Part shown: piece after piece, positions 48,639-60,455 of the stretch
How positions within the stretch are numbered: position 1 is the first letter of the stretch
Layout: every line of letters begins with the position of its first letter
Source of the DNA: Blasia pusilla
Lineage: Eukaryota; Marchantiophyta; Marchantiopsida; Blasiales
DNA: 64,000 nt
Direction: 5' to 3'
Assembly: GCA_050084515.1 (NCBI GenBank)
Contig: CM114273.1
Coordinates: 26,226,001 to 26,290,000 of the forward strand
Position numbers and translations under genes: made by a program
Notes under the pieces: model-generated
What the model saw: the letters and a program-made list of their open reading frames with translations, nothing else
What the model was told of the DNA's origin: nothing
Databases searched by the model: none

Positions 48639-50582
48639 AAATTTGGCTCTCTCCCAAAGAGCAAAAAGTATGGTGAAAATGACGCCAAGAATGCCTGCCG
48701 ACTAAAGCGATAACCCATAGCCAACCATGGCAATCTGAGGTCCCACTCCCTCAATCATCTGGCCGCAAGCCATACTTGCGCAATCCTCTCTTCACCATCT
48801 GTACCACTCTCTCCGCCAACCCATCCGCCTCAGGATGATCTCTCGACGTGGTGCGGTGATCTATCACCGCCTGATCACACAAGGCCTGAAACTCTCCCAT
48901 GAACTCGGTACCCTGGTTAGTCAATACCTCTGCCGGTGCACCTAAGTGACTAAGCACACGATCTAGAAATGCATAAGCTGTTCCCTCGCTCGCCTTGTCC
49001 GGTAGTGCCACCAACTCTATCCACTTGGAGAAATGCTCCACCATAACCAACACGTACCTATGATGATGCCCCATCAATGGCAAAGGTCCCGCAAAGTCTA
49101 AACTCCACCGATAACCTAAACCCGTAATCGGAAAAGGATGTAACTGGGGAGTGGGAGCTTTGAAGGATGCTCGCACTCTGTCACATACCATACATCTGGC
49201 CACAAACTCAGATCCCAAAGATGCATGCCGTGCCACCAATACTGAACCTGGAGTAAGTTGTAAGTATGCTTTACTCCAAAATGTCCCAACTCCTCATGGG
49301 CATGTCGCACTACACGTGCTCGCTGGGAAGGATGAGGTACCACTCGTATCCTACCATCTCCCCATACCCGAAAAATGTGAGTCCCCTCCCACCTGAACCT
49401 CCTGGCTCTCTATAGGATCCGATCCCACTCCCTAGCACTCACTGTGCTCGCTATGACGCCAATGCGCAAGAACTCCACAACCTCCACGTCGTCATGGATA
49501 TCACGACCACCTGTTGCCTCCTCACTAACCTCCGGATCCAAAGACTCATTATCCAACCCCACCACCGAGTCATCACCGTGGGTGACTCGCCATAGTCAAC
49601 CAACAAAGATAGGTAGATGCATGCCAACCGGGCACCATCTCCTCATCACTCTCTCCGTGCCATCGAGCTCCTGTGTCGTCTCTCTGACTCGGACATGGGT
49701 TATGACTCAACCCATCCGCATCCTGGTTCAGCCAACCTGGCCTATGAACCACCTCAAACTCATACTCCTGTAGTAATAGAGCCCACCTGGCAAGCTTTCT
49801 CGTAAGCTTGTTGGACTCCATCAACCACCTCAACGGCTGATGATGAGTGATAAGTGTGAAAGGGTTGCCATGAAATGTGCCACGGCACCAGTCCACCAAG
49901 CACTCTCCCTCGTAGGAGCTGTACTTTGCCTCTGCAATGTTGTTCAATCGGCTTGCGTAAGCCACAACAAACTCCCTCTCCTCATCATCCCTCTGAGTAA
50001 GCACTCCTCCTAGACCCAACATGCTCCAATCCGTATGTAATTGGAATGGATGACCCCTGACCGATCTCTGTCAAATGGGTGAGGACGTCAACCTGTCCTT
50101 GAGCTCCTCAAATGCTCGCTCCTTATCATCTCCCCACAACCAAACCTGATCAAGTCTCGTCAACAAGGTCAAAGACTTTGCGATCGCACTAAAACCCTTG
50201 ACATATCGTCGATAGAAGTTTTCCAGTCCAAGAAATGCTCGGACTCGACTCACATCTGTAGGGCGTGGAATCTGCGCAATAGCCTCTTCTTTCATCTGCT
50301 GAACGCCTAACCCACTCGGGTATATGGCGTGTCCCAAGTACTCAATCTGCTCCTGAAAGAATCTGCACTTGCCTGGATGTAACTTCAGTCCATGTAACTG
50401 CAATCGCCGAAACATCTCCTCCAGGTGTCGCTCGTGCTCCTCAACCGTGGAATTGAAGATAAGAATATCATCTATGTAACATCGTACAAACTTCAAGCCA
50501 GCCAGAATCCTATCCATCACTCTCTGAAACTCTGCAGGCGAGTTCTTCAACCCAAATGGTAAGAACCGCCACTAATACAAGC
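48639..50582 (-). pseudogene. Gypsy fragment: RT, RNase H and integrase
   Basis: On the - strand: RT with NSPAEFQRVMDRILAG, catalytic CYIDDILIF (about 50490) and AFLGLENFYRRYVKGFS. RNase H follows with VLTQRDDEEREFVVAYASR and YSSYEGECL (50020-49900), then DADGLSHNP. The integrase zinc domain RHAHEELGHFGVKHTYNLLQ is at 49310-49250. The integrase core at 49240-48750 has LDFAGPLPLMG, LTNQGTEF and ADGLAERVVQ. The second catalytic Asp is Asn in TNQGTEF, which would abolish integration. The end FLLFGREPNLPAAIRRDM leads to the palindrome. The RT N-terminus is missing beyond 50582. Confidence 0.9.
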
Positions 50583-50944
50583 AATCTCTCCCGAACCGAT
50601 CTATAGATGTTGTCTTTTCCCCAACCTCTCTTCCATTTTGATGATGAAAATTTTTCTTGTCAATTTTCCATCCCCAAAGCTTTCCTACTAGATTTTATAT
50701 TTTTCCCAAACTAGACATGTTCCCAATGCATTACATATGTCATTACAACTAACAATACATGAAGTATGTTTAAGTGAAAAATGTATCATTAATGCCCTCA
50801 ATATATACTAGCAATATATTGCTCATCCAATAGACTAGGTTGAAAGGATGGAATTAAAAACATTTTGATATGAAAATTTTCCCAATGTAGTGTTTAATAT
50901 GATGGAAATTTCACGTGAATTGGGTGATCGTGCATTATAGTTAC
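50583..50944. other. AT-rich spacer between two gypsy fragments
   Basis: No gene. It separates a - strand RT from a + strand RNase H and is not part of either. Confidence 0.4.
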
Positions 50945-53095
50945 ATATGGGCTGGAGTATGTTGGGGTTAGGAGCGGTGCTCACTCAGAGAGATGATGAA
51001 GGGAAGGAGTTTGTAGTGGCATATGCAAGCCACTCAAACAACACTGCGGAGGCGAAGTATAGTTCCTATGAGGGGGAGTGCTTAGCTGTAGTGTGGGCAG
51101 TGGCCCATTTTAGATGTTATTTGTTCGGGAATCCTTTCACTATTATCATTGATCATCAGCCCCTCAGATGGTTGATGGAGTCTGACAAGCTACAAGGAAG
51201 TTTGCCAGATGGTCACTCTTGTTGCAGGAGTATGATTTTCATGTTGTCCATCGCCCAAGACATTTGAACAAGGATGCGGACAGATTGAGCCGTAACCCAT
51301 GAGCCACAGCGATGCGACTCGAGCGTGGTGGCATGGTGAGAGTTATAAGGAGATGGTGCTGAGTTGGCACGCACATGCCAATTTGTGTCTATTGGCTGTG
51401 TCATGTCAGCATGAGGCATCCACTCCATGAGGGAGGATGGATGCTAAGTCCTCAGATCCACATGCTAGTGAGGAGTCGACAGCGATTGGAGACATCCACC
51501 ATAATGAGATGGTCTTGGAATACTCATGCATTGGTGTCTTAGCAAGCACGGTGGATGCTAGAGAGCAAGATCAAGTCCTACAACAAGCCAAGAGGTTCAG
51601 GTGGGAGGGGACGCATGTGCTTCCAGTTTGGGAGGATGGACGAGTGCGGATGGTGCCACATCCTTTGCATCGAACACGAGTCGTGAGACATGCTCACAAG
51701 GAGTTAGGGCATTTTGGAGTCAAGCGTACGTATAGCTTGATTCAAGTTCAGTATTGGTGGTGCGGTATGCAGACTAATGTTCAGCAGTTTGTAGCATTGT
51801 ATGTGATAGGGTGTGACCATCGTTCAATGCTCCCACACCACACTTGCATCCTTTACCGATCATGGGATTAGGATATCGCTCGAGTTTAGATTTTGCAGGG
51901 CCTTAACCATTGACATGATGCCGTAGTCCATACGTGTTGGTCATGGTGGAGTCCTTCTCCAAGTGGAATGAGTTGGTAGCGTTGCCGAATAAGTCGAGTG
52001 AGGGAGCGGTTTATGCATTTCTTGATGAAGTGCTTAGTCATTCCGGTGCACCAGCAGAGGTGTTGAGAGACCAAGGTACTGAGTTTAGGGGTGACTTTCC
52101 GGCCTTGTGTGATCAGGCACTAATAGATCATCATACGACTTCTCGAGATCATCTGAAGGCAGATGGTTTGGCAGAGAGAGTTGTGCAGACGATGAAGAGA
52201 GGACTACGCAAGTATGGATTGCAGAGAGGACACTTGGGAGATTGGGACCTACAGTTGGCGTGGTTGGCGATGGGTTATCGCTTCACTCGGCACGCATCCT
52301 TAGCGTCATTTTCACTATATTTCTTGCTCTATGGGAGAGAGCTAGAGTTACTGGCGTTGATTCGATGAGATGTTGTTCAGGTGCTTGACTTCGACGATCC
52401 AGACGTACGGGTGCGACTGTCTTCTCAACGGGTGGAGCTCTTCCGGAGAGTCATGCCTGTGGCGTTTGAGAACGTGGCTATGGCTCAGCATTGCGATACT
52501 CTAAGGTACACGACTGCGGATGGAGGAGGCTATCGACCTGGATTTTGCGATTCCATCCTGACAATTATATCTACCTACAGCAGACAGTACCGACGACATT
52601 GGAAGTGAGGGCGGGACGCACTATTCTGCGTGTGCAAAATTTTACCTTCATGAGTCCTTGTTTTAGAGGGTCGTGATGGTACCTTTTGGAAAGATCATGT
52701 GCGTAACTGTGCACCATGTCATCTTCCAAACGTAGATGGGAGGATTGATCCAAGCTTTGCAATTGTTCCTATAGGCTTGAGATGCATGTTATGTGGGTCT
52801 ACCAAAGGTGCAGCCACGATGCTAGTTTGTGATGGGTGTTCTCGAGGATGGCATATGTCGTGTTTGACGCCAACTCTTGACTTGGTTCCTTAGGGACGTT
52901 GGCTTTGTCCCATATATACTTAGTTGTGATAGCTTGATACAAGATGCCTCTTGGTGTTATGGATTTCAGGAAGGTAACTAACGATGGGGCGACATAGCAC
53001 CCGACCTCCTGATCTTAGCACCAAAAAGGTGCATAGCATTTAGACATGTTTTGTAGGCTATATGGAGTTAGAGGGACCTAACCACCAACTAGGGG
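50945..53095 (+). pseudogene. Gypsy fragment: RNase H, integrase and PHD finger
   Basis: RNase H lies at 50947-51267 (MLGLGAVLTQRDDEGKEFVV, YSSYEGECLAVVWAVAHFR, IIDHQPLRWLMES). The integrase zinc domain is at 51660-51820 (RHAHKELGHFGVKRTYSLIQ) with one zinc Cys changed to Tyr. The core at 51870-52370 keeps RDQGTEF and ADGLAERVVQ but has a stop after DFAGP. The pol tail is at 52380-52680 (VAFENVAMAQHCDTLRYTT). A basic-rich linker, HVRNCAPCHLPNVDGRID, and a PHD finger follow. Purine-rich AGGGGGGCGATTG at 53089-53101 marks the end. No chromodomain is visible; the PHD occupies that position. Confidence 0.85.
52783..52915 (+). other. PHD finger encoded by gypsy pol, copy 2
   Basis: CMLCG at 52783-52797, LVCDGCSRGWHMSCLTPT through about 52875, then after a stop WLCPIY, where the last Cys of the C4HC3 set is Tyr. 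The linkage to the integrase tail upstream is the same as at 36946-37412. Confidence 0.8.
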
Positions 53096-53400
53096 GGCGA
53101 TTGGGTTTGTCTAGTTGTTCAAGTGTAGAGATGCTAGAATTCATAGCTAGATGGATCTTACACATGTGTGTTCATGACAGCCGATGTATGTTGGCAACGA
53201 TGTGTATTCGCACGACAAATGTCATGGTAGATGAGGCGTAAGGCGAGATAGTATCGAAGCCTTAGAGGGGTCTTGTACTTCCCTATTTTAAGAGGTCATA
53301 TGTGACCTACTCTTAGGAGGTGACCTACGAGTGTAGGTCACCCTTCCCTTTATGAGGAGTGGCAATCTTGGAGAGGTTGACCTTCCCGGCCATGTATGGC
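53096..53400 (+). repeat. LTR-C, partial 3' LTR
   Basis: After the purine tract comes a diverged end block finishing GCAACGATGTGTATTCGCACGACA (split: GCAACGATGTG, then TATTCGCACGACA, about 53193-53217), then ATGTCATGGTAGATGAGG. GGTCATATGTGACC-type inverted repeats (53282-53345) take the place of the GGTAACC palindrome of LTR-A. The body differs from LTR-A and LTR-B. Confidence 0.55.
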
Positions 53401-55002
53401 TGGGAAAGTTCGAATAACATCCTATCTAATGTTTGAAAGTCTCTTCTTGAGGTATATTCTTATTACTTTGATTTTCTTATTTCATATTTTCTTCCTTTAC
53501 GCAGACTTGGATTTAATAGTGTTCTTTAGCATACCTCCTTTTTGTATTTCCCCCAAAACGACCAATTTCTATAACAAAAACTAATCAAAGAAGTAACATG
53601 AGCATGATAACTTAGTGAGTTATATATCAAAAATTTAATTTCAAATGTACTTTAAGATGTACATTTGAATGGAATTTAACCATTGGGAAAATGGGCAAAA
53701 TGGTTTGCTAAATTAGGGATGAATTTCACTCACCAAACTCACCACCATTGCCATACGAACAAACATATATACTAATTTTAGTTGTTAGACTATATTTAGT
53801 ATTTATGGAGAGTAAACTAGATGAATTTCTGCCCCCTACCATGTCTTATGTGAATGGGATTTTCCATCATGATTATATTGTGAATGTCACGCTCTTTGTA
53901 ACAAGGATAGATTTGAATTCAAATTAAAACTATTATGTAATAGCTATTGATAAAAGTGAAATCATATATGGACCTAAAAAGCAACCCTCCCAAGGATCTT
54001 CTAACTCAAGGTTAAGTTATCTAAACCATGGACTTTTGAATGGATAGAAGAATCAAATACCTAATGTTCCCTATCCTAATGTGAAGAACATTATAGCTCT
54101 ATGGACAATCTCTCCCCTCCAAATCAACAAGTCATAGCTAGGTTCAAGTATGGTCTCCTGCCCCGAGTTTTTTCCGAAGTCCTCCTTCTTATCTAACTCA
54201 CCTTTGACCATCCTTGAACTAACTTGAGGATAAATAGAGAATAGGAATTTGACTAAGAAACATTGTTATAGTGCTAGAAGCATGGTTGCACCAAAACGGA
54301 CATGTCGACGGACATGGGTTCCAAGAGGTGGGACCCACACTTTTAGTCCATGGTGGAAGGCAAGACAAGGATGAGAGGAGCAATGAGGGAGGAGGGAGTG
54401 GAGGTGGAGGGAGGAAGAAATGGGGGAGTATGGAACACGATGGCAAGTAAGGGGAATGTGAAAGAAGGGAAAGGTGGGACCCATGCGGACAAGTCCTTCC
54501 ATAGTACGGACATAAGTTCACGGACATAAGTTCACGGACATGGACATGTCCACATGCAACCTTGGCTAGAAGACGAATAAAATTGGTAATAGGATTTTTC
54601 AAGTATGTGCTAGTATTTGGACATGATCAAAGTTAGCATACATCTAAAATAAGTATGAATAATAAATTTTATATGAAAATTCTAGCCATAAATAAATATT
54701 CTTGGAAAGAGGGGTTTCTACAAGTAGGAGCATAGTGATGGTGGGAACAATGCTAGAATATTCATAGATGAATGATAATTGAAATGAGTTATTTAATCTC
54801 AGTCATACTGTTGTTCAACTATATATTTATTTAAGTAAATCATACATTTCGAGAACCATAGTACGGATTGAGTTTCTTACTATAGATAAGAATGCATAAA
54901 AAAATCCATCAAACCCAAAAATTTGGAAGTAAAGATAGAAGATGATATTTAAGAATCTAAAGATATTACAAACTATGTCTTAAATCTTTCTTTGATGCCA
55001 AC
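53401..55002. other. AT-rich spacer with no supported gene
   Basis: No ORF with family resemblance. A purine-rich patch at 54350-54480 gives shadow ORFs only. A short direct repeat of CGGACATAAGTTCA lies at 54507-54540. Confidence 0.35.
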
Positions 55003-55008
55003 TAGTGT

Positions 55009-55056
55009 GTGGCTGAGTGGCCAAGTGACCAAGTGGCCACTTGGCCACTCAGCCAC
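55009..55056. repeat. Inverted repeat made of copia LTR sequence
   Basis: 18-base perfect arms (55009-55026 and 55039-55056, GTGGCTGAGTGGCCAAGT and its complement) around a 12-base loop. The left arm matches the copia LTR in - orientation and the right arm in + orientation. Confidence 0.85.
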
Positions 55057-55190
55057 ATGCTATCTTGTCTCTAGCCACTATCCAGATTAGTATATAGTCT
55101 GGGGCTTGAATAAACATCATACTTGAAGTTCTCCATAAAGTTTAGGCGCAGCTTTACCATTGTGTATACATCTCTCATATATTTCTAACA
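55039..55190 (+). repeat. Copia LTR distal half, opposite orientation
   Basis: Aligns with 42780-42626 on the - strand: TATCTTGTCTCTAGCCACTA, AGTATATAGTCTGGGG, CAGCTTTACCATTG and the end ATTTCTAACA. Flanking bases 55191-55195 are GTCCG, identical to the flank outside the copia 5' LTR. Confidence 0.85.
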
Positions 55191-55195
55191 GTCCG

Positions 55196-57164
55196 ATGGG
55201 GATTGGATGATGGCTTGGCACCAACCAATCCTGAACTACGGGCCTGGTTAGTGGATGGAGACCCCACCCAGAGGCTCTCCAAGCCATTTTTGCTTTTGTG
55301 ATCACTTTCTTTCCGCACTTCGCTCTCTTCCTTGCTTTTGCATTCTAATGACTCGTGATCCGCAGTCCCATACCACGAAGTACTGCTGCTTCGGAGTCCG
55401 CACTTTGCTCTCTAGCTTTTGCATTAGGATGATTCAGATTCATTTGGATGATTCGGATTCAGATTTGCATTCAGATTTGCATTTGGATGAATCGGATTTG
55501 TACAACGTAGTGTCGCTGCTCTGGAGTCCGCACTTTACACTCCGAATCTCCCTGATTTTGGCGTCGTACTCTTAGTTTCCCGCTGCACTTTCTAACGTTT
55601 CAAATCCTCTCAACTCTGCTTTGTCCATAGCTTCAATCAATGGTTTCACTTGCTTTCACCTCCGTAGCTCTGCTACTTCACTAAGAGGCTTCTCGGCTCC
55701 GCACCTAGCTTTGCTACGTATCTGCCGCAGTTCAACACTTTCACATGCATACACTTCCACATGCATAGCTCCGTTGCCTCCACGGTTGGGCTCAGTCCAT
55801 AGCTTTGTTAGGTCCGCACATCTCCCGTAGTGGCTCTACCCGGTTGCATCCATAACTCCCTTTCCTCACTCATTGGATTTTCTCATGCCATATTGGCATG
55901 CTTATCATCGGCTGCTCCTTTGTGTTCAATTTCTATTTCTTCCAGAAGATGTTTGCCGGAAATGGCAAATTCGGCCGGGAAATTGGCGGGAATAGGAAAA
56001 AAAAGGGCAGATATATATGGAAGGAGGAAAAAGAATTTTCGGATTTAAACCGATCCGAAAGAAAAATACCAGAAAATACTGGGCAATTAACAGTATGTTC
56101 GGATACTGCAGATACCAACAAAATAAAAACCCATTCATTATTAGATATACCAGTAATCGTCTGACAATTCCAAAAAAACTCCCCGAACCCTGTGCAGGAG
56201 CGAGAAGAGCGAGGAAAAGAGAAAGCAAAGGAAGAGGACGCACGGGCTATCTGCGCAGCGCCGTGAGCACCTAGGGACATCGCCATCTCATCCTCCACTC
56301 TTCCGAGTCATCACAATTCCAAACAGGAAACAGGAAGCGGAGAAGCCGGCCACCAAACCAACAAACCAACAAACCAACAAGAAAAAACAGAGGATCTCTG
56401 TGTGACTGCAGCGTCATCTGAGAATCGCAACCCATAAATGCACGAAGTACAGCAACTGCTCCCATGCACGGCTCGGACAGTATTTTTGAGTACATCAGTT
56501 TTTTATCGGATCTCCTGAAAATATTTAGGTTTTCTGGAATAATTCTCGGTCGACCCCCTAAGATTTTTTACCTTCTCAAGTTTTTGCCTAACATTTTTTT
56601 TCCTTCTAAGGTTATTTCCTGCATGTAACTTGAGCCACCAGTTTTTTTATGGGCTTGGAATTGGCATGCCCGTTCTTTGCTGTCACATTTTCTACCTTTC
56701 AGTTTAGTTCTGGTTATAGACAAAGTCCCTCTGGCTGGAGTTGAACCATAATTGCCCCTACCGGTTGGGGGCCAGAAGTGCTAAAAACCCCTCCTACAAG
56801 GAGTATTCATAAAATGAACTTTCTTTGTAGGAGGGGTTTGACTACAGAAAATAAATAATTTTTAAAAGCATTTGCAAAATGAAATGAAGTCGCAGAGAAA
56901 CTAGGATGAAGGGTCAGGGTTAAGCTCACCTTCCTGAGCAGCTTCAAGTACAACGGGAGGAACAATGTACAACTCTGGATTAGCATATACAAATCTATAT
57001 TCCTTTGAGTGTTTCCATGTGTCCACAGCAGAAATGAGGACCTTATCTACATCAAAATTCTCATTTGGACCCTCCATATTAACCCTCGGCAAAGGCCATA
57101 GGCATAACTCTACGAAAAACCTCCGCCCTTTGAGAACATGCTTGCACCCACACATCTGGATCAT
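55196..57164. other. Spacer without a supported gene
   Basis: 55430-55500 has short imperfect repeats of GATTCAGATTTGCATT. A tRNA-like remnant with a B-box-like string lies near 56728-56770 but does not fold. Nothing else supported. Confidence 0.35.
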
Positions 57165-57520
57165 CAAGATCATAGGTTTCTTCCAAAAGGGCGAGGACCT
57201 CAACCTATCCTTGAGCTTTTGAAATGCTTGCTCCTGATCATCTCCCCCAAACCACTCCTTCTCCAACCTAGTTAGCAAAGTCAGTGCCTTTGCAATCACA
57301 CTGAAGCCCTTCACGTACCGTCGGTAGTAGTTTGCCAATCCCATGAAAGCTCGAATTTGACTCACATCTGTAGGGGGGGAATGCACGCTATGGCCTCCAT
57401 CTTTGTCTGCTGAACTCCAATACCCCCTGGATAATTGGTGTGTCCAAGGTACTCGATCTGGTCATGGAAGGACTTGACCAGATCCCGACACCTCCTTTCC
57501 CCTATCGGAAAATGCCTGCA
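57165..57520 (-). pseudogene. Gypsy RT C-terminal fragment
   Basis: On the - strand: HTNYPGGIGVQQTKMEAIA, then PPTDVSQIRAFMGLANYYRR and YVKGFSVIAKALTLLTRLEK, as in the RT thumb and connection at 50071-50350. A poly-C run causes a frameshift near 57375. Both sides are unrelated DNA. Confidence 0.85.
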
Positions 57521-58462
57521 CCCTTCAACTAGTCCCGGTTACGCTGCCGGGAAATTCCAACCGGTTTCCTCAAAACGGCCGGCGTCTGTGACTTGAAGCG
57601 GCTCACTTCCGGCGATTCCTCATTCCTGTTCAGTTTCGTCCCCGGCCCAAAATCGCGTCCATCGGGAAATCTCGAATTTTCCCGGCAGCCTTTACAAAGG
57701 ATCCGACCCTCCCATGCGGACGGGCAGCACGTGGGACAGGAATTTGACCACTTGGCACTGAATCATGCGCCATCTTCCCCGGAACTCTCCCTAGTCATCA
57801 GCGAAGCGAAGAATCTGGGCCAGAAATTTTGTCTTCTCCTAATCCAATCTCATTCTGTCTAGCTATCTGTCTGTCTATCTATCTATCCGTGCACTGGAAC
57901 GGACGTGGGTTTTACACGGGGTTTTGATTCTGGAGAGGTTGGGTTTTCTCTGTGGTGACAGTTCTGCATTGTGGATGAGTGCTGTTTGTGACTAGTCGAG
58001 TCTCTGTGAGCTGAAAGAGTTTGAGAGGCTTGCAATCCAGGACTGTGCTGTGTTCCGTCAGACGAGTTGGATTTGGTTCGTTGCTTGTGGATAGTGTTTT
58101 GATTCCAGCGCCGGCAATTCAAGTGTGTACTGGGTCTGGGCCCGCTGGACGTTCAGGTTGGTGCTCCCACCGTTAAGTGCTGGATCTGTGAGACAATTTC
58201 AGCGTAGTTGGCATGAAGGTTGCTCTGCTAGTATCCAATAGGAGACGATTTGTCACCAGCATCTGAAATTAATTCGGTTCCGTCCACCTGACCGCTTGAA
58301 CTGTGGAATTTTTTTCTGGGGAATGTGCTCGCCCACCTGCGACGCAGATTACGTGCTGGGTTTGCCTGAGCCTGTGTGGTCTTCTCCAGGGGGAGTTTCA
58401 GAGTCGCTCGCATTCCGCTCATGGCAGATTTCTCCGTTGTCGAGTCTGAATCCCCCTCTCCT

Positions 58463-58468
<6 letters not shown>

Positions 58469-58497
<29 letters not shown>

Positions 58498-58597
58498 GTC
58501 TGCGTCCAACCAAGGTGGGGGATCTATGGTCGCAAGGCTGCGAAAGGCATTACTTAACGAGCACAGTAATCTCTCTCTCTCTCTCTCTCTCTCTCTG
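58469..58597. repeat. (CT)n microsatellite interrupted by a LINE tail
   Basis: About 13 CT units at 58469-58495 and about 14 at 58569-58597 flank a non-repetitive core. Confidence 0.9.
58498..58567 (+). mobile_element. 70-bp LINE 3' end inserted in a microsatellite
   Basis: The core contains CCAACCAAGGTGGGGGATCT, then ATGGTCGCAAGGCTGCG, GGCATTACTTAACGAGCACA. It matches the 3' tail of the intronic LINE (complement of 25414-25480) and the 62-bp copy at 30695-30756. The surrounding CT runs would be the target-site duplication. Confidence 0.8.
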
Positions 58598-59766
58598 ACA
58601 AGAAACTCCAATCTCTGATGGTTGTCTCCATTCTGTGGAGCGCGTATTGCTCTGCTTTCTGGTCTGAATCCCCTCCCTAGTCTTGCGGAGTCCAATTCCA
58701 CACTGGATGGATCTGTCTAACCATGACAGGGTTTTGCTCCCTAATCCACGGATCAGCAATGCCTCCGGGTTAAAATGGTTTTTTGCCAGAAGAGATGTCT
58801 GGCGCAATCCGCCGCCCTTCCCTGAGGCAACTCCTGTGCTGGAATTTGTCGCCACTTGTGTGGGGTTTGTCTCCTGAAATGGTCAGGATCCAATCCCCTG
58901 ATCGGTTGTGCGCATGCTCTCCTCCCGTCTTTGTTTCCTAAATGGGTGTCACGAACACAGCCTTGTTATGTGACAGCGGCTCTCTGCATTTTGGACGGGT
59001 TGTGGATCAGATGCTCACCTCGTTCCACCCTTCGACTTATCGGTTTCTGTGTGCGTGCTGGATAGATTCGTGGGCGCTTGCTGTCGTGCGTGCAAGGGCG
59101 GCTTGCAGTTTACTTCGGTGCGAGTGCGTACATATTGGCCATTGTCTGATGCTCTTTGTGGTTCGGCTGCAGCAAGTGGTGTCCAATCATGTTCCATCTC
59201 TTTCTGCCTCTGCTTTGTTGACTCGGCAACTGTTCATCGAATCTGCTCATGCGTTCCTAGGAGTTGGTTCCTAGGCGCTGATTGTTCAAGAATTCGTGGT
59301 TGGATTAGCCGCTGTTTTTCTCTAGGGACCCACTGGTAAGAAGACGACCTGAAGAAAAGAGATGCCAACTTTGGAGGCTACTCACTCAGATGCTCACTGG
59401 ATTGATACCTCATGGGCTTCTTGGGACCGATAATCTGTTCTCTCGTAACCGTAACAGTAACGCAAGTAGACTGATTCAGCTACACGCTTCTACTGCATTG
59501 TGCTGCAGGATATTCGTTCCTCCACTGAGCTGAAACACCCTCAGGATTGAAAGTGGCTGGAAGTTGCTGCATTGGAGCAAGAGGGGAAGCTATTGGAAGA
59601 TAGGAACCTATCTATACCGTCATGGCACCTACTGAAAGTAAAAATTCTCACCAATGTCTCTCTTTTGCGCTTGTGGACCCTCATCTGACTATTTCGTTTG
59701 TTATCTCACTATCATCGAATATATTTGCCACGTTTTGGGTTCTCTGAAGGTACGGTAGAAGAAGGG

Positions 59767-59792
59767 GTGGTGGGTGGGTGGGTGGGTGGGTA
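59767..59792. repeat. (GGTG)n microsatellite
   Basis: About five GGTG units on the + strand. The G-runs could form a G-quadruplex; this is inference. Confidence 0.85.
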
Positions 59793-60252
59793 GCTGGGTC
59801 GATAGGGGCAGTTCTGGATTGCATGCACCTACCTACTATCTGCACTTATTGCTTCTCGATCAAGTCGGCTATTTAAGAAGGCCACTCCGGCTCCAGAGGA
59901 GCGGGGTCTCAGAAAGCTGCCCGTTCGTTGGTCAAGCGTTCTTGCCTTTTGGTCGATCTCTCCCCAGAGATACGGACCTGCATTGGCTTGATTGTCAATG
60001 GTTCTATCTTGAGACACGTCTACCTCCCCTTCTCTCGGGGATGTCTCCAATGTTTTCTGCTTGCAGGAGTGTCTTCACAGTTTCACGTGACACCTGCATG
60101 TGCTGTAGTTCGAGCAAGAGTGTATCATAGCTGAAGTAAAAGGAATTCGTTTATCTATTGGTGTCCATGCTTGGCAGAGTTTTGTAGTTATTTTGTGTAA
60201 TGATACTTGTCAGTATTGGACAATTATCATTACTATTACAGAGTATTACAGA

Positions 60253-60455
60253 GAAGCTTGGACAAATAACCATCAGTAAATGATGCTTATTTGTCAAGAT
60301 GATTTCTTGGATGACTCTCTTTTTTCCTTGGCTCAATATCGAAGGAAGGAAGCTCATGTGCCAGCAGCACATGAGCTTCCTTCTGTATGTATTTGCATCT
60401 TTCCAACCATCCACCAGAAGCTTGGACAAATAAGCATCATGTGCTGCTGGCACCT
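60253..60455. repeat. Nested foldback structure just upstream of PPOX
   Basis: Inner perfect inverted repeat of 17-base arms (60345-60361 and 60367-60383, starting GAAGGAAGCTCATGTG) with a 5-base loop. An outer pair is 60278-60299 (ATGATGCTTATTTGTC) against 60419-60440 (GACAAATAAGCATCAT). A third copy of the outer arm, GCTTGGACAAATAACCATCA, lies at 60257-60276. It could be a small hairpin-type element or part of the 5' UTR. Confidence 0.8.

Noticed and set aside
56725-56770. Possible tRNA from a B-box-like GGAGTTGAACCAT string
   Set aside because: No acceptor or anticodon stem pairs could be formed.
58296-59339. Cys-rich ORFs upstream of PPOX
   Set aside because: Overlapping frames with low-complexity CT runs; more likely 5' UTR or intron sequence than protein.
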